From: JBKHXF01 sp046566145
GTDB lineage: Bacteria > Actinomycetota > Nitriliruptoria > Nitriliruptorales > Nitriliruptoraceae
NCBI GenBank assembly: GCA_046566145.1
Contig: JBKHXF010000008.1
Coordinates: 124,001-188,000, forward strand
Length of the DNA: 64,000 nt
Direction: 5' to 3'
The notes beneath the pieces were generated by a model, which was given only the letters and a program-made list of their open reading frames with translations, did no database searches and had not been told where the DNA came from. The position numbers and the translations under genes are program-made. Positions 16,746 through 23,997 of the stretch are shown piece after piece; within the stretch, counting starts at the first letter, position 1, and each line of letters starts with the position of its first letter.

Positions 16746-18233
16746 TCACCCGGTGATGGCGTCGAGCAGCTCGGCGGCGTCCGCGACCCGATCGAGCAGC
16801 TCGCCCACGTGCGCCTTCGTGCCGCGGCCCGGCTCCATCATCGGCACCCGCTGCAGCGACTCGCGGCCGGTGTCGAAGATGAGCGAGTCCCAGCCAGCGG
16901 CGACGACCTGGTCGCGGAAGCGCTCGAGGCAGCGACCGCGGAAGTAGGCACGGGTGTCCTCGGGGGGCTGGCTCATCGCCCGCTGGACCTCCGCCTCGGT
17001 GACGAGCCGCTCGACCTCGCCCCGGGCGGCGAGGCGGTTGTAGAGGCCCTTGTCCTCGCGGACGTCGTGGTACTGCAGGTCGATGACCTGCAGCTTCGGG
17101 TCGCCGGCCCCGAGCCCGTGCCGGGCGGCGTACTGGTCCATGAGCTTCAGCTTCGTGGCCCAGTCGACCTGGCCGGCGAGGTCGCGCGGGTCGCCCTCGG
17201 CGGTGGTCAGCACCGCCTCCCAGCGGGTCAGCACGTCGGTGGTGACCTCGTCGGGCTCGCGGTCCTTCCAGTACCGCTTCGCCGCCTCGAGGTAGTGCCA
17301 CTGCAGCTCGATCGGTGTCGCGGTCGTGCCGTCGGCGAGGCGCAGTGGGCGCCGGGCGGTGAGGTCGTGGCTGGCGGCGTGGAACGCCTGCACGGGCCGC
17401 TCGAGCGACGGGGTCGGCGGCAGCGCCTCGTCCTCGATGAGGTCGAGCACGATCAGGGCGGTGCCGACCTTCAGGTAGGTCGCGACCTCGCACAGGTTGG
17501 CGTCGCCGTTGATGACGTGCAGCCGCCGGTAGCGCTCCGGGTCGGCGTGCGGCTCGTCGCGGGTGTTGATGATGGGCCGCTTCAGTGTCGTCTCGAGCCC
17601 GACCTCGACCTCGAAGAAGTCGGCCCGCTGGGTGAGCTGGAACGGGACGTCGTCGAGCCCGAACTCGTTGCCGATGCGCCCGGCCCCCGTGTAGAAGACC
17701 CGCGACACGAAGAACGGCGTCAGCTCGGCGATGAGCCGGTGGAACGGGACGCTGCGCGGGACGAGGTAGTTCTCGTGGGTGCCGTACGCGGCGCCCTTGC
17801 CGTCGGTGTTGTTCTTGTGCACCAGCACCCGGCTGCCCGGCGGGAGCGTCCGGCGCGCCCGCTCGGCCGCGTCGGCGAGGATCCGCTCCCCCGCCTTGTC
17901 CCACACCACCAGGTCGCGGGCGTTGGAGCACTCCGGCGAGGAGTACTCCGGGTGGGCGTGGTCGACGTAGAACCGGGCGCCGTTGGTCAGCACCGTGTTG
18001 GCGAGCCCGAGCTCGTCGTCGGTGGGTGGCTCGTGGGCGTCGGGCTCCTCGTAGCCGCGGGCGTCCCGCAGCGGGTGCTCGTCGGTGTGGTCCCACCGGA
18101 CCTTCCCGCTGCGGTCGGACGCCTGGTACGCGCCGACCACCATCGAGGAGGCCAGCACCGGGTTGACCTCGTTCGGCCCGGTGATCTGGATCCCGAACTC
18201 GGTCTCGACACCGACGTACTTGGGGGTCGCCAT
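16746..18233 (-). CDS. dop: Pup deamidase/depupylase Dop
   Basis: A 495-residue PafA paralogue starting ATPKYVGVETEFGIQITG. It has the glutamine-synthetase-fold segments HPEYSSPECSNARDL, KNNTDGKGAAYGTHENY and RPIINTRDEPHADPERY. Compared with PafA it carries an extra segment near residues 45-80 (DHTDEHPLRDARGYEEPDAH...), the Dop-loop region. Dop converts Pup-Gln to Pup-Glu and also removes Pup from substrates. Its ATG directly abuts the mpa stop codon with no spacer, so the pair is co-translated. Confidence 0.95.
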   Translation of the reverse strand: MATPKYVGVETEFGIQITGPNEVNPVLASSMVVGAYQASDRSGKVRWDHTDEHPLRDARGYEEPDAHEPPTDDELGLANTVLTNGARFYVDHAHPEYSSPECSNARDLVVWDKAGERILADAAERARRTLPPGSRVLVHKNNTDGKGAAYGTHENYLVPRSVPFHRLIAELTPFFVSRVFYTGAGRIGNEFGLDDVPFQLTQRADFFEVEVGLETTLKRPIINTRDEPHADPERYRRLHVINGDANLCEVATYLKVGTALIVLDLIEDEALPPTPSLERPVQAFHAASHDLTARRPLRLADGTTATPIELQWHYLEAAKRYWKDREPDEVTTDVLTRWEAVLTTAEGDPRDLAGQVDWATKLKLMDQYAARHGLGAGDPKLQVIDLQYHDVREDKGLYNRLAARGEVERLVTEAEVQRAMSQPPEDTRAYFRGRCLERFRDQVVAAGWDSLIFDTGRESLQRVPMMEPGRGTKAHVGELLDRVADAAELLDAITG

Positions 18234-20135
18234 CTACAGGTACTGCCCGGCCGACACGTTCTCGATGGAGCGGCCCGGCTCGGTGCCCTCGGAGATGAGC
18301 GTGCGGATGTACACGATCCGCTCGCCCTTCTTGCCCGAGATCCGCGCCCAGTCGTCCGGGTTGGTGGTGTTGGGCAGGTCCTCGTTCTCGCGGAACTCGT
18401 CGCGGATGGCCGCCACGAGGTCGGAGGTCCTGAGGCCCTTCACGTCCTCCTCGAGGAACCGCTTGATGGCGTACTTCTTCGCGCGCGCCACCACGTTCTC
18501 GATCATCGCGCCGGAGTTGAAGTCCTTGAAGTAGAGGACCTCCTTCTCCCCGTTGGCGTAGGTGACCTCGAGGAAGCGGTTGTCGACGTCCTCGGCGTAC
18601 ATCTTGGAGACCGTCCGCCCGATCATCTCGGCGATGGCGCGGCCGGCGTCCCCGCCGTGGTCGGACAGCTCCTCGGGGTGCAGCGGCAGGCGCTCGTGGA
18701 GGTAGATGGAGAAGATCTCGCGGGCCGCGGCCTCGTCGGGCCGGTCGACCTTGATCTTCACGTCGAGCCGGCCCGGGCGCAGGATGGCCGGGTCGATCAT
18801 GTCCTCGCGGTTCGACGCGCCGATGACGACGACGTCCTTGAGGCTCTCGACGCCGTCGATCTCGGCGAGCAGCTGCGGGACGATCGTGGTCTCCACGTCG
18901 GAGGACACGCCCGAACCGCGGGTGCGGAACAGCGACTCCATCTCGTCGAAGAACACGATGACGGGGAAGCCCTCCGCGGACTTCTCGCGCGCCCGCTGGA
19001 AGATCAGCCGGATCTGCCGCTCGGTCTCACCGACGTACTTGTTGAGCAGCTCCGGGCCCTTGACGTTGAGGAAGTAGCTGCGCACGTCCTCGCGGCCGGT
19101 CTTGTCGCGCACCCGCTGGGCGAGCGAGTTCGCGACGGCCTTCGCGATCATCGTCTTGCCGCAGCCGGGCGGGCCGTAGAGCAGGATGCCCTTCGGGGCC
19201 CGCAGCTCGTGCTCGACGAACAGCTCGGCGTGGAGGTAGGGCAGCTCGACCGCGTCGCGGATGGCCTCGACCTGGTCCTTGAGCCCACCGATCTGCTCGT
19301 AGGAGATGTCGGGGACCTGCTCGAGCACGAGCTGCTCGACCTCGGCCTTCGGGATGCGCTCGATGGCGGTGGAGGCGCGCACGTCGAGCAGCACCGAGTC
19401 GCCGGCCTTCAACGGCCCCGCCCGCAACGGCTCGGCGAGCGAGACGACCTTCTCCTCGTCGCCCCGGCCGAGGATGAGCGCCCGACCGTCGTCGAGCAGC
19501 TCCGAGATCATCACGACCTCGCCGCGGTCGTCGAACCCGGCCAGGCCGACGACGTTCATCGCCTCGTTGAGCAGGACCTCCTGACCGGGCTGCAGGGCCT
19601 CGACGTCGACGTCGGGGCCGGCGAGGACCTTCATCTTGCGGCCCTGCGCCATCACGGTGATGGTCCCGTCCTCGTCGTCGACCGAGAGGAACGAGGCGTA
19701 CGACTGCGGCGGCGAGGAGAGCTTCTCGACCTCCTCGCGCAGGGTCACGAGCTGGTCGCGGGCGGCCCGCAGCGTCTCCTCGAGCCGGGAGTTCTGGTGC
19801 AGGGCCGCCTGGAGCTGGCCCTTGGTCTCCATGAGCCGCTCCTCGAGGATGCGCTCACGGGTCGGGCTCGACTCGAGCCGCCGGCGCAGCAGCTCGACCT
19901 CCTCGCGCAGGAACTTCAGCTCGGCCTGCATCTCGTCCGGGTCGTCCCCGACGCTGCCACCGGCGGGGACGTCGGCCGCGAAGGTCCGCACGAGCTCGCC
20001 GCCGGTCAGGTCGTCGTCGCCGAGCTCACCGGGCAGCTCGGGCAGCCCCGGGACGGAGCCAGAGGGCTCCAGCTCGGCGGCCTCGTCGCCCGCGGTCGCC
20101 TCGGCGTCGTCGTTCCCGCGCTGGGGGTCGGTCAC
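18234..20135 (-). CDS. mpa: Proteasome-activating AAA+ ATPase Mpa/ARC
   Basis: A 633-residue ring ATPase. It begins with an unusually long acidic N-terminal stretch of about 65 residues, followed by a coiled coil (about 66-140) that binds Pup, two OB folds (about 145-255), then the AAA+ domain with Walker A GPPGCGKT (321-328) and Walker B VIVFFDEME (392-400). The C-terminus ends SAGQYL, the tail that docks into the 20S alpha ring. It unfolds pupylated proteins into PrcBA. GTG start; a TAGACTCG element is 112 bases upstream. Confidence 0.97.
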   Translation of the reverse strand: MTDPQRGNDDAEATAGDEAAELEPSGSVPGLPELPGELGDDDLTGGELVRTFAADVPAGGSVGDDPDEMQAELKFLREEVELLRRRLESSPTRERILEERLMETKGQLQAALHQNSRLEETLRAARDQLVTLREEVEKLSSPPQSYASFLSVDDEDGTITVMAQGRKMKVLAGPDVDVEALQPGQEVLLNEAMNVVGLAGFDDRGEVVMISELLDDGRALILGRGDEEKVVSLAEPLRAGPLKAGDSVLLDVRASTAIERIPKAEVEQLVLEQVPDISYEQIGGLKDQVEAIRDAVELPYLHAELFVEHELRAPKGILLYGPPGCGKTMIAKAVANSLAQRVRDKTGREDVRSYFLNVKGPELLNKYVGETERQIRLIFQRAREKSAEGFPVIVFFDEMESLFRTRGSGVSSDVETTIVPQLLAEIDGVESLKDVVVIGASNREDMIDPAILRPGRLDVKIKVDRPDEAAAREIFSIYLHERLPLHPEELSDHGGDAGRAIAEMIGRTVSKMYAEDVDNRFLEVTYANGEKEVLYFKDFNSGAMIENVVARAKKYAIKRFLEEDVKGLRTSDLVAAIRDEFRENEDLPNTTNPDDWARISGKKGERIVYIRTLISEGTEPGRSIENVSAGQYL

Positions 20136-20246
20136 GTGGGGGTCCTCACTCGCCTGGCAGCGACGCCGCCCGAGCGAGGTGCCCCTCGCAGGGCCGGTGT
20201 CGACCCGTCCGGCGCTGCCGCGCTGGGTTCGGGCGGGTCACCACCG

Positions 20247-20252
20247 AGTCTA
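20247..20252 (-). promoter_or_regulatory. Putative -10 element (TAGACT) of mpa-dop
   Basis: Minus-strand TAGACT followed by CG. Its TAG coincides with the stop codon of the upstream membrane-protein gene. It lies 112 bases before the mpa GTG. Confidence 0.35.
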
Positions 20253-20690
20253 GCGACGGGGGGTCCGTCCCGACCGAGGTTCCCCGCCCCCGGCCGCCCC
20301 ATCCGGCCGCAGGCTGACCCCGCCACCCGCCTCGGAGGCGTGCCCGGTCTCCCGCTCGACCGACGACAGCCACCACAGCGTCGCCGTCGCCCCGACCGTG
20401 ACGATGGCGCCCCACGCGGACGCGGTCTGGCCGACGTCCCCGAGGCCGTCCCCGCCAGCGCGCGCGTCGAGCGTCGCCCCGAGGACCTGCACCGCCCAGA
20501 CCGCCGCCCACCCCACGAGCGATCGTCGCCGCCACCGCGAGATGCACGCGGGCGAGCCGAACACCTGCGGGACCGCCGGTCGACCTGCGCGGACCCACCG
20601 GCTCCACCGCCATGCCAGCCGGAGCGCCGCGCCGCCCCCGACGACCAGCACCGTGACCATGGCCACCTGCCGGACCGCCTCACCGGTCAC
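20250..20690 (-). CDS. Small membrane protein, unknown function
   Basis: A 146-residue protein with three probable membrane segments (about 9-26, 58-72 and 91-108) separated by Arg-rich loops, and a charged disordered tail. GTG start with a G-rich ribosome site, and a TAGGTT -10-like element 30 bases upstream, both supporting a real gene. It fills the space between the tRNA-modification genes and mpa. No family recognised. Confidence 0.55.
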   Translation of the reverse strand: MTGEAVRQVAMVTVLVVGGGAALRLAWRWSRWVRAGRPAVPQVFGSPACISRWRRRSLVGWAAVWAVQVLGATLDARAGGDGLGDVGQTASAWGAIVTVGATATLWWLSSVERETGHASEAGGGVSLRPDGAAGGGEPRSGRTPRR

Positions 20691-20719
20691 GCTGCCCCCC
20701 CTCGGACGGAGTGGGCGGG

Positions 20720-20725
20720 AACCTA
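20720..20725 (-). promoter_or_regulatory. Putative -10 element (TAGGTT)
   Basis: Minus-strand TAGGTT, 30 bases before the GTG at 20690; fits TANNNT. Confidence 0.35.
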
Positions 20726-20790
20726 CCCCCTACCGTCTTCGTGGGCCGAGCCGACCGGTCCACCGTCAAGCCACCGTCGGGACGAGGGCC

Positions 20791-21729
20791 TCAGTCGAGG
20801 TCGTCGTCCGCGCCGGCGGTGTCGTCCCAGACGATCGCGGGGCCCGTGTCGGCCTTGCGGCGCGGCGCCGGCGGTCCGCCCTCCTCCCGGGCAGGGACCC
20901 GCCGGGCGGTGGTCAGGAACGCCGTGTGGGCGACCATCCGGTGCGCCGGCCGGACCGCGAGCCCGTCGACGTCCCAGCCGCGCACCAGCGTCTCGGTGGT
21001 GCGGACGTCGGAGAAGCGCCCGTCGGCCCAGCACGCCTCGGTGAAGCGCATCACCTGGGTGACGGTCGGCATGTACGCGAGGACGATCCCGCCGGGCGAC
21101 AGCGAGGCGGCGGCCGCGTCGACGGCGCGCCACGGCTCGAGCAGGTCGAGCACGACCCGGTGGGCCGGCACGGTCGGGAGCACGTCGACGACGTCGCCGT
21201 CGCGCAGCTCCCAGTTCGCCGGCGCGGTGCCGCCGTGGAACCGGGCGACGTTGCGCCGCGCGTGCACGGCGTGGTCCTCGCGCAGCTCCACCGACACGAC
21301 CCGGCCCTGCTCCCCCACCGCGGCGAGGAGCGCCAGGGTGAGCGCGCCGGAGCCGGCCCCGGCCTCGACGACGGTGCAGCCGGGCCGCACGTCGGCGGCC
21401 GCGACGATCATCGCCTGGTCCTTGGGGTAGACGACCTGCGCGCCGCGCTTCATCTTCAGCACGAAGTCCTCGCGCGTGGGGCGCAGCGCGACGACCTCCA
21501 TGCCCTTGGTGGTGCGCACGGCCGAGCCCTCGGCGACCCCGACGAGGTCGTCGTGGGCGACGATGCCGCCGTGGCTGTGCCACTCGGCACCGGCCTCGAG
21601 CGTGACGAGGTACCGCCGGCGCTTGCGGTCGACGAGCACGACGAGCTCGCCCTCGGCGAGCGGGGCGTCGGTGCCGGGCAGCACGACCGCGGTGACGGCG
21701 GGGGCGGAGTCGGTGGGCTGGTCGGTCAC
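20791..21729 (-). CDS. trmI: tRNA (adenine-58-N1) methyltransferase TrmI
   Basis: A 312-residue SAM-dependent methylase. It has the TrmI N-terminal beta domain, the joining motif VVYPKDQAMIVAAADVRPG, SAM motif I VEAGAGSGALTLALL and catalytic-domain motif VLDLLEPW. It makes m1A58 in the T-loop of tRNA. The C-terminal tail (about 285-312) is acidic and disordered. The GTG start overlaps the stop of the TtuB-TtuA fusion gene by GTGA, coupling two enzymes that act four bases apart in the same tRNA loop. A trmI near mpa is also the mycobacterial arrangement as I recall it. Confidence 0.93.
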   Translation of the reverse strand: MTDQPTDSAPAVTAVVLPGTDAPLAEGELVVLVDRKRRRYLVTLEAGAEWHSHGGIVAHDDLVGVAEGSAVRTTKGMEVVALRPTREDFVLKMKRGAQVVYPKDQAMIVAAADVRPGCTVVEAGAGSGALTLALLAAVGEQGRVVSVELREDHAVHARRNVARFHGGTAPANWELRDGDVVDVLPTVPAHRVVLDLLEPWRAVDAAAASLSPGGIVLAYMPTVTQVMRFTEACWADGRFSDVRTTETLVRGWDVDGLAVRPAHRMVAHTAFLTTARRVPAREEGGPPAPRRKADTGPAIVWDDTAGADDDLD

Positions 21730-22871
21730 GAGGACCCCTCGGTGGCGAGGACGGGCAGGATCCTGGCGCGCTGGCGGCAGAACGCGCAGGTGTCGCCGGT
21801 GGTCGGCATGCCGCAGTCCCCGCAGGCGTGCAGCTCGACCGGGCCGGCGCGCTCGGTGTCGAAGCGGTCGGCGCGGTCGAGGAAGCCGAACAGGAACTGG
21901 GCCTTGGTGCCCGGCGCGTCCCGCTCGATCTCGTTGAGGACGTCCTTGTGCTCCATGCCGGTGTTCCCGGCCACCAGCGGGCACTCCTCGACGACGTAGT
22001 CGATGCCACGCACGACGCAGTAGGCGGCCATCTCCCGCTCGGAGAGGCGGTACAGCGGCTTGCACTTGCGGACCTGGTTGGCGCCGCTCGCCGGCAGGAC
22101 CGGGCGCTGCCTGGCGAGGAAGTCGTCCTGCCAGCGCAGCAGGTTGCCGAAGAGGGTGGCGGCCTCGTCGTCGAGGTTGTGACCGGTCAGCATCACGTCG
22201 TAGCCGTGGTCGACCGCCACCTTGTTGAACACGTACCGCTTCGACAGCCCGCACACCCCGCAGGTCGAGCGGCCGGTCGCCTGGGAGCCCGACAGGGTCG
22301 TGTAGCCGTACTCCTCGGCGAGGTCGACGACGTGCAGCACGCCGCCGCGCGGCTCGATGCGCTGGGCGGCGAACTCCCGCACGATGCGCTCGGAGCGGTT
22401 CGAGTACCCGCCGATCCCGAGCCCGACGTAGAGCCCGTCGACGCGGTAGCCGAGCCGCAGCAGCACGTCCCACAGCGCCAGCGAGTCCTTGCCGCCGGAG
22501 ACGGCGATGAGGATGCGGTCGCCGTAGGAGAACATCCGCTCCCCGTCGACGCGGTGGTCGATGGCCTTGCGGACCTGGCGCTCGACGTGCTCGACGAAGT
22601 GCGCGGCGCACCACGCGGAGCGGTGGCGCGGCTCCTCGATGACGGCCGGGCCGCGGCAGTCGAAGCAGCGCGCCTCGGCGCCGCCGGACATGACCGGGCG
22701 GATCTCGACCTCGGCATCGGCGGGCAGCTCGGTGCCGGCCGTGACGAGCTCGCCGTCGTGGATGACGAGCACGGTGGTCGGGTTGACGTCGAGGGCGGCC
22801 AGGACCTCCGCGACGGTGGCGGGGCCGGGGACCTCCTCGACGCGGTCGGGGTTGCGCAGGCGGACGCGCAC
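21726..22871 (-). CDS. TtuB-like sulfur carrier fused to TtuA-like tRNA 2-thiolation enzyme
   Basis: A 381-residue two-part protein. Residues 1-64 form a ThiS/MoaD-type beta-grasp domain ending in VMSGG (G63-G64), very like free TtuB, whose terminal Gly-Gly carries the thiocarboxylate sulfur. Residues 65-381 are a TtuA/TtcA-type enzyme: N-terminal zinc site CFDC ... CAAHF (C69, C72, C88, H91), PP-loop SGGKDS (125-130), probable Fe-S ligands C204, C207 and C297 with TtuA-like spacing, and a C-terminal zinc ribbon C350/C353/C362/C365. TtuA makes 2-thiouridine at tRNA position 54. GTG start with GGAGG 7 bases upstream. An internal ATG at M61 lacks a ribosome site. How an internal Gly-Gly could be activated is unclear. 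Confidence 0.88.
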   Translation of the reverse strand: MRVRLRNPDRVEEVPGPATVAEVLAALDVNPTTVLVIHDGELVTAGTELPADAEVEIRPVMSGGAEARCFDCRGPAVIEEPRHRSAWCAAHFVEHVERQVRKAIDHRVDGERMFSYGDRILIAVSGGKDSLALWDVLLRLGYRVDGLYVGLGIGGYSNRSERIVREFAAQRIEPRGGVLHVVDLAEEYGYTTLSGSQATGRSTCGVCGLSKRYVFNKVAVDHGYDVMLTGHNLDDEAATLFGNLLRWQDDFLARQRPVLPASGANQVRKCKPLYRLSEREMAAYCVVRGIDYVVEECPLVAGNTGMEHKDVLNEIERDAPGTKAQFLFGFLDRADRFDTERAGPVELHACGDCGMPTTGDTCAFCRQRARILPVLATEGSS

Positions 22872-22952
22872 GGTGGGACCTCCAGGTGGTGCTGACGGTC
22901 GACGGGCCGGGGCCGGTCGGCCTGCCGCCGGCGGGTGCCGGCGCGACCGGCG

Positions 22953-22958
22953 AGGCTA
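22953..22958 (-). promoter_or_regulatory. Putative -10 element (TAGCCT) of the TtuB-TtuA/trmI unit
   Basis: Minus-strand TAGCCT followed by CG, 81 bases before the GTG at 22871; fits TANNNTCG. Confidence 0.45.
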
Positions 22959-23028
22959 CCCGCCGGCGCGCACCGACCCGTCCGGCCGGACGGCGCGCCG
23001 GCGGCCGGTGTGCGCCACACTGCTCGAC

Positions 23029-23373
23029 ATGCTCGGACGTGTCTGGAAGACGACCCTCGGGGTGGCCCTCGTCGCCGCCGGCATCGCCATGCTGGTGCTC
23101 CCGGGCCCCGGGTTGGTCGTCCTGGCCCTGGGGGTCGCGATGATCCTGTCGCAGAGCGAGTGGGGACGCGGCCAGCTCACCCGCATCCGGGTGTGGGCAC
23201 GGGACCGCTTCGGGTCGCCGAAGGTGCGAGCCGTGGAGAAGCGGCTGCCCGAGGAGATCTGCCCGCCGCAGGAGACCCACGAGCTGCGCTCGCTGGCCGA
23301 GGCGGTTCGCGAGCGTCAGCGTCGCGCCGCCGAGGAGCAGGGCGGCCGCCGGCGCGGACGTGCCCGCCGCTGA
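23029..23373 (+). CDS. PGPGW-like small transmembrane protein
   Basis: A 114-residue protein with two adjacent hydrophobic segments (about 7-20 and 25-42) joined by LPGPGL, the signature region of the PGPGW putative transmembrane family. A basic, Arg-rich cytoplasmic tail follows. ATG start without a ribosome site; a CACACT hexamer ends 7 bases before it, compatible with a leaderless transcript. Function of the family is unknown. Confidence 0.75.
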   Translation: MLGRVWKTTLGVALVAAGIAMLVLPGPGLVVLALGVAMILSQSEWGRGQLTRIRVWARDRFGSPKVRAVEKRLPEEICPPQETHELRSLAEAVRERQRRAAEEQGGRRRGRARR

Positions 23374-23516
23374 CGCCCGGGCGCGCCGGCGGGCGAGGTG
23401 CCGCCGGCGGTACCGTCGCGGCACCGGCCCGATCGCCCGCTCGTCCGATGCACCTCGCGGCCGCGAACCCCTTCCGAGGCGCCGTCGCCCGCCATCTCCC
23501 CACGTGAGGACCCGCC

Positions 23517-23738
23517 GTGGACGCCCTGTCGATGAACACCATGCGGATCGTGCTGGTCGCCCTGACCGCACTCGCCGCCGTCGTCGCCGCCCTGTTCCAG
23601 TTCTGGGTCGTGGCCGGCGTGCTCACGGTCTCCGTGCTCGCGCACGGGGCCATGTGGCTGCACCTGTACCGCCAGCGCCAGGCCGAGGCGGAGCAGCTCC
23701 ACGCCGGCATCGACGAGCTGCTGCGCAGCGAGGGCTGA
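23517..23738 (+). CDS. Small two-helix membrane protein
   Basis: A 73-residue protein with two membrane helices (about 9-28 and 32-49) and a short charged tail (YRQRQAEAEQLHAGIDELL). The GTG has GAGGA 6 bases upstream; an ATG five codons later (23532) is an alternative. A terminator-like hairpin follows. No family recognised. Confidence 0.6.
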   Translation: MDALSMNTMRIVLVALTALAAVVAALFQFWVVAGVLTVSVLAHGAMWLHLYRQRQAEAEQLHAGIDELLRSEG

Positions 23739-23761
23739 GCCCGACGCCGCCACGCCACACC

Positions 23762-23789
23762 GGGCGCGGTCCCAGACGGGGCCGCGCCC
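23762..23789 (+). terminator. Hairpin terminator after the small membrane protein
   Basis: A 12-bp stem with one G-U pair (23762-23773 with 23778-23789) and a 4-base loop AGAC, starting 24 bases after the stop codon. It isolates the following aconitase promoter region. Confidence 0.7.
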
Positions 23790-23806
23790 TCCGTCGTCCC
23801 GGAACA

Positions 23807-23829
23807 CGTAACTGGCGAAACGCGTTACG
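23807..23829. promoter_or_regulatory. Inverted repeat, candidate operator upstream of aconitase
   Basis: Perfect 6-bp arms CGTAAC (23807-23812) and GTTACG (23824-23829) with an 11-base spacer; a further GTTAC follows at 23833-23837. The A+T content is unusual for this window. It lies about 170-190 bases before the aconitase start and 50-75 bases before the TAGGCT element, where a TetR-type or other repressor could act. Confidence 0.45.
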
Positions 23830-23881
23830 GTGGTTACACTCAGAGGACACCCCGGGGTCCCGGTCCCCACGGTGCTGCGAC

Positions 23882-23887
23882 TAGGCT
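23882..23887 (+). promoter_or_regulatory. Putative -10 element (TAGGCT) of the aconitase gene
   Basis: TAGGCT followed by CG, 110 bases upstream of the ATG at 23998; a clear member of the recurring promoter-like motif, giving a 5' leader of about 100 bases. Confidence 0.5.
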
Positions 23888-23997
23888 CGCGCGGCAGCGC
23901 GAGGCCCGCGACACCGGCGCCCGCCCCCCTCCCCGCGCCCAGCAGCGCCCCGACGCGCCCCCGCAGCGCACCACGACGACCCGTCAGGAGCCGCCAC

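Noticed and set aside
16809..21044. Long plus-strand open frame (over 1,400 codons) opposite dop, mpa and trmI
   Set aside because: Antisense shadow; composition is low-complexity and the opposite strand encodes unmistakable Dop, Mpa and TrmI.
22689..22691. Internal ATG (M61) as separate TtuA start
   Set aside because: No ribosome site precedes it and the upstream beta-grasp domain is in frame without a stop; kept only as an alternative.
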